Shown here: piece after piece, positions 53,886 through 62,545 of the stretch
Position numbering within the stretch: the stretch's first letter is position 1
Layout of the letters: each line of letters starts with the position of its first letter
NCBI RefSeq assembly: GCF_012849215.1
Contig: NZ_CP051682.1
Coordinates: 1,922,001 to 1,986,000 of the forward strand
Source of the DNA: Mucilaginibacter robiniae
GTDB taxonomy: Bacteria > Bacteroidota > Bacteroidia > Sphingobacteriales > Sphingobacteriaceae
Direction of reading: 5' to 3'
Length of the DNA: 64,000 nt
The notes under the pieces: model-generated
Seen by the model: only the letters and a program-made list of their open reading frames with translations
The model's database searches: none
What the model was told of the DNA's origin: nothing
Made by a program: the position numbers and the translations under genes

Positions 53886-54477
53886 TGGACAAATCTTTAT
53901 TTTCGAGAGTTTTCCAGCCGGTAATGAGAACGCCATGGGGATTGTTGTCACTTCTGGGGATATCCTTGAGATACCCTTCCGTAATGAGGGATCGAACAAC
54001 CGTAGAGCTTCGCCGGTCAATTTTCAGGCGTCCGTAATAGCGAAAATATTTCCGTAAGGGATCCACCCGAATGGAGTCCGTTTCCAGGGTCAGAACCGAA
54101 CTGGACGACAGTATGGAATTGAAGAAGCCGTTTTCCTTGAGGTCATTGTACTGCTTCATGCCCGATTCATCGATGAGGTACATGGCCTTTTTCATCTGGT
54201 ACTCCATATAGTTATCATCAGGCGTCAGCGAGAAGAACAGGGAGTGGAAAAGGTCAATATGTGCCCGGTACTCCGCCGGGCGGTTCAGCTGCATGTCCGT
54301 CTGCCGGGCGAGGATCGGTACATTATTGTCCAGGATGTAAATGTTTTTTTGCGCATTGGACACCAAACGGTAGGTACAGATGGCGTTGATGGCGACGATG
54401 ATTAATGCGGTAAGCAGACTACCCGCGGCAATAAAAGTCGCCAGGCGGACTTTGGATTCAATATTTCGGATGATCAT
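53863..54477 (-). CDS. traK: Conjugative transposon protein TraK
   Basis: A 204-residue protein with one N-terminal membrane helix (FIAAGSLLTALIIVAINAI) and a periplasmic VirB8-like domain. The conserved start IRNIESKVRLATF, RPAEYRAHIDLFHSLFFSL and YFRYYGRLKIDRRS identify TraK of Bacteroidetes conjugative transposons. VirB8-like proteins nucleate channel assembly. It is separated from traJ by 69 bp, one of the larger gaps in the operon. Confidence 0.92.
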   Translation of the reverse strand: MIIRNIESKVRLATFIAAGSLLTALIIVAINAICTYRLVSNAQKNIYILDNNVPILARQTDMQLNRPAEYRAHIDLFHSLFFSLTPDDNYMEYQMKKAMYLIDESGMKQYNDLKENGFFNSILSSSSVLTLETDSIRVDPLRKYFRYYGRLKIDRRSSTVVRSLITEGYLKDIPRSDNNPHGVLITGWKTLENKDLSNVEKNTF

Positions 54478-54546
54478 AAGGAAGTTTAAATAAGAAAGGC
54501 CAGTACCCTGAGGTGCCAGCCTTTCAGAAAGTGAATGAAACGACTA

Positions 54547-55698
54547 TCAGAAGAAGGATCCGGTTACTTTTTTGGCACTTCCCCATACGGTACCTGCACT
54601 GCGTCCGAAGGTGGAAGAGGCGCTGCTGATCCCAGATGTCGAGATAATCCAGGTGGAGATACTCGGCACGGTAAACATACAAATGGCGCCGATCATAAAA
54701 ACGATGATGACCGTGCCAAACGAAAGGATGCCGTTTCCGGCAAACACCGCCATCTTTTCGATGTTGGCGCTCAGTCCATCTTCGCCGACCAGTTCCGTAT
54801 ATTTACTGATTTCCGAGTTCAGCGCATATTCCTGCATCAGCCCGCACAGGTACATGATGAGGTAGGCAATGCCGGAATACAGGTTGACCGAGATGAAGCG
54901 GGCGATCCAGGTACTGAAGCTATCCCGGAAAGCCGGCAGAATGCTGACGGCTACCGCGAACGGTCCCAGAATAATCAGGATGGTCGAATAAATGATCTGG
55001 ATCATAAACACGATGTACACGGCAAGCCGCAGAATCCAGATGCCTAATAATTCCAGCAACTGGGTAAAGAGCAGCTGCATTCCGACGGTGAGCCGGTTCT
55101 TGAGTTCCAGCAAGGGCGACACCACGGTGCTGATCCCCTCTTTGACGGTGCTGGTGACCGCATCCCAGGCCTGCCCGTACCAGGTATCACTTTCCTTTTC
55201 GGCTACCTGGGTCTGGGCCTGGAAAGTGTAGAGCGAATTAGCCACAGCCAGCATGAGGTTGGCTCGGGTGAAGCGCAGATCATTGACTACTGTTTGCTCA
55301 CTCTCAAACATCTGCTCCGTTTGGTTTGCGACCAAATCGGTGGGAAAAGCCAGCATCTTGACGAAGACGCCCCACCAGAGAATAATCATGGCCAGGCCAA
55401 AGGGCCGCAGCAGCGGCATGACTTCCAGTTGCTTGTCGCCCACCATCATTTCATAAGAACGGATGGCGAAAAAGATGATCATGAAGATGGCAGCCAGCGC
55501 CTTGGCATCGGTGATAAACAGGTCAAAGTGGCTCCAGACCGAATCTTTCAACCCTTTGAGAAACACCATGACGCCGGTCTCGTAAACACCGTCACCCTGC
55601 AGGTATTCCAGTGTTTTATGATCGCCATCGGTGCTTTGTCCGAAAGCTACGCTGACCAGCGTAACCAGCAGAACGGATAAGATTATTTTTTTCTTCAT
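54547..55698 (-). CDS. traJ: Conjugative transposon protein TraJ (VirB6-like)
   Basis: A 383-residue polytopic protein with a signal-like N-terminus (MKKKIILSVLLVTLVSVAFGQ) and about six membrane segments, including FFAIRSYEMMVGDKQ, MIILWWGVFVKML, MIQIIYSTILIILGPFAVAVSIL and TVIIVFMIGAICMF. TraJ is the inner-membrane channel protein of these systems, VirB6/TrbL-like. Its start overlaps the previous gene's stop by four bases (ATGA). Confidence 0.93.
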   Translation of the reverse strand: MKKKIILSVLLVTLVSVAFGQSTDGDHKTLEYLQGDGVYETGVMVFLKGLKDSVWSHFDLFITDAKALAAIFMIIFFAIRSYEMMVGDKQLEVMPLLRPFGLAMIILWWGVFVKMLAFPTDLVANQTEQMFESEQTVVNDLRFTRANLMLAVANSLYTFQAQTQVAEKESDTWYGQAWDAVTSTVKEGISTVVSPLLELKNRLTVGMQLLFTQLLELLGIWILRLAVYIVFMIQIIYSTILIILGPFAVAVSILPAFRDSFSTWIARFISVNLYSGIAYLIMYLCGLMQEYALNSEISKYTELVGEDGLSANIEKMAVFAGNGILSFGTVIIVFMIGAICMFTVPSISTWIISTSGISSASSTFGRSAGTVWGSAKKVTGSFF

Positions 55699-56474
55699 TG
55701 TACATGTAATAAAACGCGGTTGGCAATAGCAATATCCGTCTGCGGCGTCCAGGCCGAAAGGGTAACCGCACCGGTTTTCAGGTGCTGCTGGTTAGCGGTC
55801 ATCTGCTGGGTTTTGGCAGCCGCCGAGGTCCGGATGGCCCAGACACCGGCGAGCTTCCGGTATTCGATCAGGTAACGATGGTAAGCCAGAATGCGACTGC
55901 CCCGGTCCATGTTGGTCGTGTGCGCAGCATCAATCCGCTCCTTGAGCATATCCAGCTCGTTTTTGTACCAGGTATATAAGCCATCGGTCAGCAGTTCCTG
56001 CGTGACTGCAGGGGAAAGCCCGGCCAGAATGCCGGCCTGTGAATGGTTGATGACCGGATCCAGTTCGCTTTTGTAGTAAAGCTGCCAGAGCGGATCAGCA
56101 TCGGTGACGAGTGCGGACTGATTAGCGATTTCGGAAAGTGCCGTATTCCGGACGGTGTCCGACTGCAGCTTGTAATTGTTATCCGTGGCATTCAACGCGG
56201 CGACAAGCGCAAGCCGCTGTGTTTGCGGCCCTGCCGGACTGAGCGGACGACGGTCCGTGTTGTGGTAATCCGGGTGGAACAAACCCCAGACGAGCCAGTA
56301 ATAAGGGTTCAGGCTGAGAAAGCCGGCGGTCGGCGCAAACTTTTTCTGGTCCCACTGCAGGTAAACCATCCGTTCCTGCTGGTAGCGGAGACTCTGGTCC
56401 TGCACCACGGACTGGGCGAAACCGTGCTGCAGCAGCAGGAGCAGCACGATCAAAAAGGGTAATAAAATTTTCAT
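55695..56474 (-). CDS. Secreted conjugation-operon protein of unknown function
   Basis: A 259-residue protein with a signal peptide (MKILLPFLIVLLLLLQHGFAQ). The body is helical: YLQWDQKKFAPTAGFLSLNPYYWLVWGLFHPDYH, then QTQRLALVAALNATDNNYKLQSDTV and LYTWYKNELDMLKERIDAAH. A protein in this place, between the TrbJ-like genes and traJ, is common in Bacteroidota elements and is usually annotated as a hypothetical (perhaps a DUF5045-type protein, unverified). Four-base overlaps on both sides couple it to traJ and the TrbJ-like gene. Confidence 0.8.
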   Translation of the reverse strand: MKILLPFLIVLLLLLQHGFAQSVVQDQSLRYQQERMVYLQWDQKKFAPTAGFLSLNPYYWLVWGLFHPDYHNTDRRPLSPAGPQTQRLALVAALNATDNNYKLQSDTVRNTALSEIANQSALVTDADPLWQLYYKSELDPVINHSQAGILAGLSPAVTQELLTDGLYTWYKNELDMLKERIDAAHTTNMDRGSRILAYHRYLIEYRKLAGVWAIRTSAAAKTQQMTANQQHLKTGAVTLSAWTPQTDIAIANRVLLHVQ

Positions 56475-57133
56475 GGTTTTAAATATTTAGCTTGTTGTAT
56501 AATCCGGCTGACGATGGCCTGATCGTGGCTCAGGTAGCCGGCAAAAGGTGTGGCCGAGGCAATCAGGCCACGCTGCCGCGCCCAGTAGATGCTTTTCCAG
56601 GCGCCGTAAGCCAGCCCGTCGAGTATCTGCAGTTGCTGGGTGACCCTGCGCAGGAGCTGGTCACGCGCATTGTAGTCCGCCAGCACCTGGTCGCCTTCTT
56701 TAAGAATAAAGGAAGAAACATCCGTAACCAGCGCTGTGGCCCGGCTTCGCATCTGGCCGGCGATGTTGCCGGCAAAGAGCAGCAGGTAGGGCTGATCCTT
56801 CGCCATATCCAGCGCCTGATCAATATAACGGGTCATGTCAGCAATAATCACCGCCATATTTTTCACCGCCAATCCGTCCTTCAGGGCGGAGTTCACGTTT
56901 GATAAACTCTCATAGATCATGGTCTGTGCTGCCACTACAGACGCCATGTTTGTATTCAGGTCATTAATGTTACCGGAAATTTTAGTGAGGTACTGTTCAT
57001 GGGTGCTTTCGGCAGCACTCCGGACGGCACCATTTTGAAGGACAGTCGCGAGATGCTGGGGGTCAACCACCACCTGTTGCGCATGGCAGCATAAGCCAAC
57101 CAGCAGCAAGAGAAAAGCGTAAACTAATTTCAT
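56471..57133 (-). CDS. TrbJ/VirB5-like periplasmic protein, paralogue 3
   Basis: A 220-residue protein with a signal peptide (MKLVYAFLLLLVGLCCHAQ), a VVVDPQHLATVLQNG start and a long helical body ending QQAKYLKP. It shares with paralogue 1 the segment ILDGLAYGAWKSIYWAR, and the TraI (DUF4141) families of Bacteroidota elements have the same VxDPxxL start. By analogy with TrbJ and VirB5 it would be a pilus-tip or channel accessory in the periplasm. Start and stop overlap both neighbours by four bases. Confidence 0.8.
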   Translation of the reverse strand: MKLVYAFLLLLVGLCCHAQQVVVDPQHLATVLQNGAVRSAAESTHEQYLTKISGNINDLNTNMASVVAAQTMIYESLSNVNSALKDGLAVKNMAVIIADMTRYIDQALDMAKDQPYLLLFAGNIAGQMRSRATALVTDVSSFILKEGDQVLADYNARDQLLRRVTQQLQILDGLAYGAWKSIYWARQRGLIASATPFAGYLSHDQAIVSRIIQQAKYLKP

Positions 57134-57795
57134 TTGAGATATTTGGCATTTTGCAGGATCTGATCGGCCAGCTGCCGGTCAGCGTCAATAAAGTTTTGAA
57201 AAGGATTAGCCGCTTTCAGCAGGGCCGCCATACTCGAATACTGCATCAGACTGAGCATATGACCTGACAATTCCTGAACGGTGCTGAGTTCGGACAGGAC
57301 GTAATCAAAGAGGATCTTCCGGTCGGAAGCTTTCATCTGGTTCACATCGCCGTAGGCTAACGTCAGACCCGTGACATACCGCAGCAGGCTTTCGGCTTTA
57401 GCGGCAAACGTCAGTTCGGATTCATACCCGATAGCGATCAGCGCCGGGTTCCCGCGGACCAGGCTGATGATCTGGGCCTGGTTGCTGACAATGCGGCTGA
57501 CCATCGGGCTGGCGTCAATACCTATCTGCGCCACATTAATGGCGGTGCCCAGCGTATTATACCGCTGCTGCAGTTCCCGGTAAATTTTCTTGATCTGCGC
57601 CAGCACGGTCAGGTTGGCCTGCTCGTTGGCACTCACCGCGGCCTGCCAGGTTCGCGCCTGCTGCTGCAGGTCATATTCGCTTTCAGAGGCGCTGATCAGC
57701 TGGTGCATGGCCGGTATATCCAGCACTTTCTGCTGGGCGAAAGCCTGCTGTAAAAGCAATATGGGAAGCAGGATCATGAGTAATAGCCGGTTCAT
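57130..57795 (-). CDS. TrbJ/VirB5-like periplasmic protein, paralogue 2
   Basis: A 221-residue protein with a signal peptide (MNRLLLMILLPILLLQQAFAQ), the start VLDIPAMHQLISASE and the same C-terminal ending, NAKYLK. The middle has helices with heptad-like leucines (IKKIYRELQQRYNTLGTAINVAQIGI). It is the most divergent of the three paralogues: the YGMNRSMYWAK-type segment is replaced by LMQYSSMAALLKAANPF. It overlaps both neighbours by four bases, so all three are one translational unit. Confidence 0.78.
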   Translation of the reverse strand: MNRLLLMILLPILLLQQAFAQQKVLDIPAMHQLISASESEYDLQQQARTWQAAVSANEQANLTVLAQIKKIYRELQQRYNTLGTAINVAQIGIDASPMVSRIVSNQAQIISLVRGNPALIAIGYESELTFAAKAESLLRYVTGLTLAYGDVNQMKASDRKILFDYVLSELSTVQELSGHMLSLMQYSSMAALLKAANPFQNFIDADRQLADQILQNAKYLK

Positions 57796-58466
57796 GGCTT
57801 CAGGTATTTAGCATTGGTGAGCACATCGTTCGCGATCCGTACATCCTGGTTCTGCCACTCGGCCCAGGGATTGAGCGAACGCAGTACGCCGTTGATTTTT
57901 GCCCAGTACATCGACCGGTTCATGCCGTAGGCAATCCCCCGCAGGATGCGCATCTCTTGGGCAATATGGTTGAGCAGTTTGCCCCGCTCGCCGGAATCCA
58001 TGAGATTACCAGAGCCGCCTTTCAGCACAAAGGCGCTGACATCGGCGGCGAGCATCGTCGCCCGCGTCTCGAAATCGCGGGCGCCCTGCTCGGCAAACAG
58101 CAGCAGTACCGGATCGGACTGCGCGAGCTTGACAGCGCTTTCCACATCGCTCACGATATCTGAACCGCAGTCCGCAATTTCATTGATGGTCGTCAGATTG
58201 TTCAGGACAGCAGCCACCTGGCTGAGGCCATTGTAGATTTTCTGCTGCAGCGTGCTGACGACGACCAGCTGACTGCTCACCGCTAACTGTCCTTTCTGGA
58301 TCAGGTCCAGCTTGTTATTCGTGGTGTTGAGCTGGCCGTTGATGACGCCCGCATGCGCTGCGATAGCCGCCGAGACAGTAGGATCGACGACCAACTCCTG
58401 CGCAAATGCAGGACCAGCACCGAAGAAAAACAGCATCGGGATAATTATTTTAAAGAGGTTGTTCAT
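57792..58466 (-). CDS. TrbJ/VirB5-like periplasmic protein, paralogue 1
   Basis: A 224-residue protein from ATG 58466, the start of a signal peptide (MNNLFKIIIPMLFFFGAGPAFAQ); longer upstream frames run into traG. It has ELVVDPTVSAAIAAHAG at the mature start, LNTTNNKLDLIQKGQLAVSSQ, MRILRGIAYGMNRSMYWAK and the ending TNAKYLKP. It overlaps the traG stop by 17 bp. It is likely the ancestral member, as it follows the VirB4 gene in the position TraI/TrbJ usually occupies. Confidence 0.8.
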   Translation of the reverse strand: MNNLFKIIIPMLFFFGAGPAFAQELVVDPTVSAAIAAHAGVINGQLNTTNNKLDLIQKGQLAVSSQLVVVSTLQQKIYNGLSQVAAVLNNLTTINEIADCGSDIVSDVESAVKLAQSDPVLLLFAEQGARDFETRATMLAADVSAFVLKGGSGNLMDSGERGKLLNHIAQEMRILRGIAYGMNRSMYWAKINGVLRSLNPWAEWQNQDVRIANDVLTNAKYLKP

Positions 58467-60882
58467 AAGCGAGTTGGTTAACGTGCGTAATAAATGCAGA
58501 AAGGGATTTGCCGCTGCTTTCCAGATCCCGGACGAATGCGTCCAGCCCTGCGGGATAAGAACCATGAAGGTTAGCATAATACTCCACGGCAGACTTTTCG
58601 GGCTTTTCCGTGGTATAGGTCAGGTACTGTTTCAGGGAAACCTCGACACCGTACACCTCGCCGGTTGCGCCACGCCGGATATACACCTCCTTGAAGCGGC
58701 CTCTTCCCTCGGTATTATCCAGCTGGTTGATCGTGAAAATCTTCCGTCTTTCCGTTTCGCTGATAGACAGCAGCGCGGCAATCTGCTGGTAATTATCCTT
58801 GAACTTGGTCTGGTCCAGCAGGCAGATGGTATCCGAGTTGTTGATGATACTATCCTTGACCACGGCATTGCCAATGATGTCTCCGAGTTCCTGCGTTACG
58901 ACGATGGCCTCACCCCAGAACTTCCGGACGGTCTTATAGAGGTAGAGCAGGTATCCGGCCATCAGCGGACTGGCAATGGCTTTCCAGGCTTCTTCGACGA
59001 CGAGCGTTTTTCTGCGGTCCGAGCGGTAGCGCATCTTTTGGATGAACACATCCATAATAATCAGCGTGACGATCGGGAACAGAATTTTGTGCTCCTTGAT
59101 GGAGTCGATTTCAAACACGATGAAGCGTTCACTGAACAGGGACTGGTCGGCGTCCTTGTTGAGAATCGTCTCAAACTCGCCTCCCCGGTAGAACTTCTTC
59201 AGGACGTAACGAAATTCATCAAAATCAAAACTGATCTTTTCGGCCTGCCGGATCTCCGGAATTTTGTTGAGTGCAAATTCATAGAAAGTGTTAAAGCTGA
59301 GTTCCAGTCCTTCCGCAAATCCCTGCTGGTAATAAGCGGAGATCACATGCGCCACCACGTCGCGCTCCACGGGCGTAAATATTCCTTCGGCGCCTTTCCA
59401 GGCCACGCCGATCAGCGTACACAGGAAGTCTTTCTTCTCAATGTTGTATTCCGCCCCGGTGATCCGGAAAGGGTTCATGGTAATCGGCGACCGGTCCGTA
59501 TAGGTGATATACTTTCCGCCATAATAGCTGCACAAGCCGGAATAAGAATGGCCGGTGTCCACAATAACCATATCCATGTTGTACAGCATATATTGCTCAA
59601 TAAGCGCATTCATAAAGAAGCTTTTGCCGGAACCGCTGGGGCCGAGCACGAACTTGTTGCGGTTGTTGATCCTGCCTGTCCGCATGGGCAGGTCAGCCGG
59701 GTCGATACCCACCGGGATGCCCTGCCGGTCGGTGAACCGCAGGAGGAAATCTGAGGGTTCATCCCTGGGCAGCGATTCCTTGAAAAAGAAGCAGCCGGCC
59801 GCATCTGCAGTGGTGAGGAACCAGTCATATTCTTTCAGTTCTCCACCGTTCCCAGGCAGCACGGTCCGGAATAGTTCCAGTTGATTGTACGCATTCCGGC
59901 TCGGGATAATACCTAACTGAAAGAGGGAACTTTCGATAAAATTGGCCGCTTTTTGCACTTCGGATACCGCGGCAGAAATCACGATATTGAAATGGCAGTT
60001 GACCAGCAGCTGATTGTCACGGGCAACATCCGTCAGCAGCGCGTCGATATCTTCCACACACAGCTGGTTGGCCGGGTCCGGCATACCGGAATGCCGTTTC
60101 TTTTTTTGTTCCAGTTTACGAAGGACGGCTACCTGGTTGGGAATTTCAATCAACTGATGAAATACAATGGCGTCTGCGCCGGGAACCCGGAACAGGAAGG
60201 ACAGAAAATCCACGGGAAAACCGCGCAGGCTTTCCTTGTCATTCAGTTCAATGTGTGTGCCCACTTCGGGCGGAAGATCGATGCTGTCGATGTTAACGAG
60301 TGATATGGAACGGACGGCCTTTTCGCCCATCAGGAGCTGTGTGTCTCCCGGTGAAATGTTATTCAGCACGAGGTTGCGACTGCCGAATTCCATGCCCAGC
60401 AACTCCAGCACGAGGTGGTTGATCTCCGCTTCATCAAGGATTTTGGCCGAGGGTAACAGGTCCAGCACCTTGGTCACAGCTTGGGTAAACAGAAGCATCG
60501 ACTTGGAATCATAAACATAAAACGAGCCTCTTTTGACCTGGCGGGAAATCGTAAGATACGTTTGCACCCGAAGGCACTCCCTGCCTTCAAAATGCGCATG
60601 GTAAGCCTGCTGCAGATACTCGGTAGCGGGCTGGCCATGGTACGGATGCCTGCTGATAATATCGTGCTTTTGCAGGAGATAGCCGTCACCCAGGACCTTA
60701 ATGAGATTGATCAGCAGGTGGTGAAACTCCGCATAACCCGCGGAATGAGCCCCGTAACGCAGTACCGGATTACGCAGGGCGATGACTGCAGACAGTTCGC
60801 CATGCTGGCCAATCAGCAGATCGTACCCGGCTAAATGATCTACCCCCGCGTAAGGAATATTAAACAATGTTTTTTGCGCCAT
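58450..60882 (-). CDS. traG: TraG family conjugation ATPase (VirB4-like)
   Basis: An 810-residue cytoplasmic ATPase. The N-terminal region (about 1-380) contains the VirB4-type motif segments. Walker A GPSGSGKS is at 414-421, followed by VIVDTGHSYSG. A Walker B-like LVVEEAWKAI and a Gln-rich sensor segment VVTQELGDI lie toward the C-terminus. VirB4 proteins power the assembly of the mating channel and pilus. It follows TraF with an overlap of 23 bp. The name TraG here follows the Bacteroidetes nomenclature and is not the plasmid F TraG. Confidence 0.94.
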   Translation of the reverse strand: MAQKTLFNIPYAGVDHLAGYDLLIGQHGELSAVIALRNPVLRYGAHSAGYAEFHHLLINLIKVLGDGYLLQKHDIISRHPYHGQPATEYLQQAYHAHFEGRECLRVQTYLTISRQVKRGSFYVYDSKSMLLFTQAVTKVLDLLPSAKILDEAEINHLVLELLGMEFGSRNLVLNNISPGDTQLLMGEKAVRSISLVNIDSIDLPPEVGTHIELNDKESLRGFPVDFLSFLFRVPGADAIVFHQLIEIPNQVAVLRKLEQKKKRHSGMPDPANQLCVEDIDALLTDVARDNQLLVNCHFNIVISAAVSEVQKAANFIESSLFQLGIIPSRNAYNQLELFRTVLPGNGGELKEYDWFLTTADAAGCFFFKESLPRDEPSDFLLRFTDRQGIPVGIDPADLPMRTGRINNRNKFVLGPSGSGKSFFMNALIEQYMLYNMDMVIVDTGHSYSGLCSYYGGKYITYTDRSPITMNPFRITGAEYNIEKKDFLCTLIGVAWKGAEGIFTPVERDVVAHVISAYYQQGFAEGLELSFNTFYEFALNKIPEIRQAEKISFDFDEFRYVLKKFYRGGEFETILNKDADQSLFSERFIVFEIDSIKEHKILFPIVTLIIMDVFIQKMRYRSDRRKTLVVEEAWKAIASPLMAGYLLYLYKTVRKFWGEAIVVTQELGDIIGNAVVKDSIINNSDTICLLDQTKFKDNYQQIAALLSISETERRKIFTINQLDNTEGRGRFKEVYIRRGATGEVYGVEVSLKQYLTYTTEKPEKSAVEYYANLHGSYPAGLDAFVRDLESSGKSLSAFITHVNQLAYEQPL

Positions 60883-61147
60883 AATGATTAAGAATTAGAA
60901 TACTCCGGTTGCGGCTTTTGGCATGCAGGCCACCTTTCTGGCGGGTGGCCGTATATAGTAGGCCTCCGGTAACAGTACCGATAAGAACTACAGCACCCAG
61001 CCACATATTGACGAGCGACATGGTCAGTGCGCCCAAGATCAGGCCCGCCAGCAGGAAGCCAATGCCCCAGTAAATAAATTTGCCTTTAAAGCCCTTGAAA
61101 ATAAGGGGCTTCTGCAGCCCCTTATAAATGGCATACTTCCGGATCAT
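60860..61147 (-). CDS. traF: TraF (DUF4133) membrane protein
   Basis: A 95-residue protein with two membrane helices (IYWGIGFLLAGLILGALTMSL and WLGAVVLIGTVTGGLLYTAT). The start YAIYKGLQKPLIFKGFKGKF is the DUF4133 signature. It resembles VirB3, an inner-membrane component that works with VirB4. Its ATG shares one base with the TraE stop, and its 3' end overlaps traG by 23 bp. Confidence 0.93.
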   Translation of the reverse strand: MIRKYAIYKGLQKPLIFKGFKGKFIYWGIGFLLAGLILGALTMSLVNMWLGAVVLIGTVTGGLLYTATRQKGGLHAKSRNRSILILNHYGAKNIV

Positions 61148-61452
61148 TATAGTCCGAAGAATGCTTTAACGACCAGTGCGGAGACCACGAGGAACACGCA
61201 GGAGCCGCCCCAGCCCATCAGTTCCTTGTTGATGTCCTGATCGCCGCTGTTCCATTTCGAATACACGCGGATGGCACCCACAATGCCCACGATGCCGCCG
61301 ATCACCAGCGTAATATTGGTGACGGGATCCACATAGGTTTTCAGGGTTGAGGTTGCGGTGTTCAGGCCGTTAACACCGCTTTGCGCGAATGCCGGAACAG
61401 TTAATGCCAGCAGCAGTGCTGACGCGAGTAGCTTTTTGGTTTTGTTAAACAT
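61147..61452 (-). CDS. traE: TraE (DUF4134) pilin-like protein
   Basis: A 101-residue protein with a signal peptide (MFNKTKKLLASALLLALTVPAFAQ) and two membrane helices (ITLVIGGIVGIVGAIRVYSKW and CVFLVVSALVVKAFFG). It is DUF4134, VirB2-like, probably the major pilin or channel subunit. The second protein of the same layout at 61619 is a paralogue. It is separated from that gene by a 166-bp gap, the largest inside the traA-J part. Confidence 0.93.
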   Translation of the reverse strand: MFNKTKKLLASALLLALTVPAFAQSGVNGLNTATSTLKTYVDPVTNITLVIGGIVGIVGAIRVYSKWNSGDQDINKELMGWGGSCVFLVVSALVVKAFFGL

Positions 61453-61596
61453 GAAAAAAATAAAAAATTAATCAGGCGGTGACCTTTTAAACTGCCGTAG
61501 CGGCAGGCGGACATGAAATGGATAGCGTTCAGGCCACGAAACGCATTTCGAAGCACCCGGCTTGGACAGTGAGGTTGGTTGTCGTTTGGAAGAAAT

Positions 61597-61614
61597 CTGT
61601 TGCCCTGGCAACAG
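61597..61614. repeat. Palindrome in the intergenic gap between the TraE paralogues
   Basis: CTGTTGCC and GGCAACAG are 8-bp arms around CT. The gap also carries a smaller CTGCC/GGCAG hairpin near 61490-61507. The palindrome is only 5 bp from the stop codon of the upstream TraE paralogue, so it may shape mRNA processing or expression of downstream genes. No promoter is evident. Confidence 0.45.
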
Positions 61615-61618
61615 GAGC

Positions 61619-61912
61619 TTAGATTCCGAACAAAGCCCGGAGGAACGCCCCGGAAAGGACCACAAAAAGGGCGGCAAAAAACCAGGCAGCGACCTCAGTG
61701 TCTATCCGGGGTTTGCCCATCTGCCAGTTGTGATAGATCCTGACCGCGCCGAAGCTGCCCAGCAGGGTGGCCAGTACCAGGGCGAGATCAAAAGCCGAGA
61801 AAAAGGAAGCGGACAAGTCCTGCCGGGCTTGCTGCATCTCGGCAATCCCGGGCTGCGCCTGCAGTCGTAAACTCAGCAGGCAGGCGACGATAATGGCCAG
61901 GTATCGTTTCAT
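61619..61912 (-). CDS. Second DUF4134 (TraE-like) protein
   Basis: A 97-residue protein with a signal peptide (MKRYLAIIVACLLSLRLQAQ) and the same two-helix layout as TraE: LGSFGAVRIYHNWQMGKPRID aligns with IVGAIRVYSKWNSGDQD, and VVLSGAFLRALFGI with VVSALVVKAFFGL. The conserved end [AV]-[LF]-FG[IL] is shared. One may be a minor pilin or an assembly partner of the other. Confidence 0.85.
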   Translation of the reverse strand: MKRYLAIIVACLLSLRLQAQPGIAEMQQARQDLSASFFSAFDLALVLATLLGSFGAVRIYHNWQMGKPRIDTEVAAWFFAALFVVLSGAFLRALFGI

Positions 61913-61913
61913 A

Positions 61914-62201
61914 TCAGAAACTTACGGGCCGGATATATTCAATGGCCTCTTCCTGGGCCAGCCTGAAAATATCTTTGATTTTTACGCCGCCGGAAGAAAC
62001 GACAGCAGACACGGCAGCCGCAGCAGCGTGGCTCTCGCCGGTAGGTACAGTTTTCAGCGGAACAGCTTCATCCACAAAGGTCAGCTCATGTTGTTCCTCG
62101 CCGGGCATTCGCTTTGTTCGCAGCAGTTCCCAGCAGATCAGCCCGCCATAATACAGGGTGTAGATCACAGCAAGCCATAGGATGAATTTAAACCAGGTCA
62201 T
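61914..62201 (-). CDS. Small membrane protein of the tra operon
   Basis: A 95-residue protein with one N-terminal transmembrane helix (FILWLAVIYTLYYGGLICWELL) and an Ala-rich, cytoplasmic or periplasmic remainder (ESHAAAAAVSAVVSSGGVKIKDIFRLAQEEAIEYI). It occupies the TraC/TraD place between the TraB-like and TraE-like genes. The sequence is not sufficient for a name. It overlaps the next upstream gene by four bases. Confidence 0.7.
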   Translation of the reverse strand: MTWFKFILWLAVIYTLYYGGLICWELLRTKRMPGEEQHELTFVDEAVPLKTVPTGESHAAAAAVSAVVSSGGVKIKDIFRLAQEEAIEYIRPVSF

Positions 62202-62545
62202 AATTCTAAATTTTGAAGGTATTGTTTAATTGTTTGTTTCAGTTCCGGATGCGTCTCGAACAGTTGCTGCACCGCAAAGGCCACCAGTTTGGTGACGTCC
62301 ACACCTGCCGCCAGTTTAAAGCGGTTCATCAGGTCGACCGTTCTCGTATCAAAACGGACATGTACCATCGTCTTGTGATGAGTGTTGTCATAGGTCTGGA
62401 TAGCCTTAACGATTTCTGCGGGCCCGGACGCCGGCTTTTTAGGCACCGGGGCAGCCGGTTTGGTAACTTTGTTTTTTTGCGTTCCCTTTTCGGGTTTACC
62501 CAGCTCCTCCCGCAGCTGGTCGGCCAGACTTTTCAGGTTTTCCAT
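62198..62545 (-). CDS. TraB/DUF3408-like protein, possible ParA partner
   Basis: A 115-residue basic protein. A charged, Pro/Ala/Lys-rich N-terminus (about 1-45) precedes a C-terminal part reading KTMVHVRFDTRTVDLMNRFKLAAGVDVTKLVAFAVQQLF, similar to ribbon-helix-helix-type DNA-binding domains of DUF3408 proteins. It follows the ParA gene with a 13-bp overlap, so it may be the DNA-binding partner of the ParA ATPase, a common pairing. The identity is inferred from position. Confidence 0.75.
   Translation of the reverse strand: MENLKSLADQLREELGKPEKGTQKNKVTKPAAPVPKKPASGPAEIVKAIQTYDNTHHKTMVHVRFDTRTVDLMNRFKLAAGVDVTKLVAFAVQQLFETHPELKQTIKQYLQNLEL

Noticed and set aside
58312..59754. A 480-codon plus-strand frame opposite traG
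   Set aside because: It is the antisense shadow of the TraG ATPase, whose Walker motifs and operon overlaps are clear. The frame has no recognisable domain.
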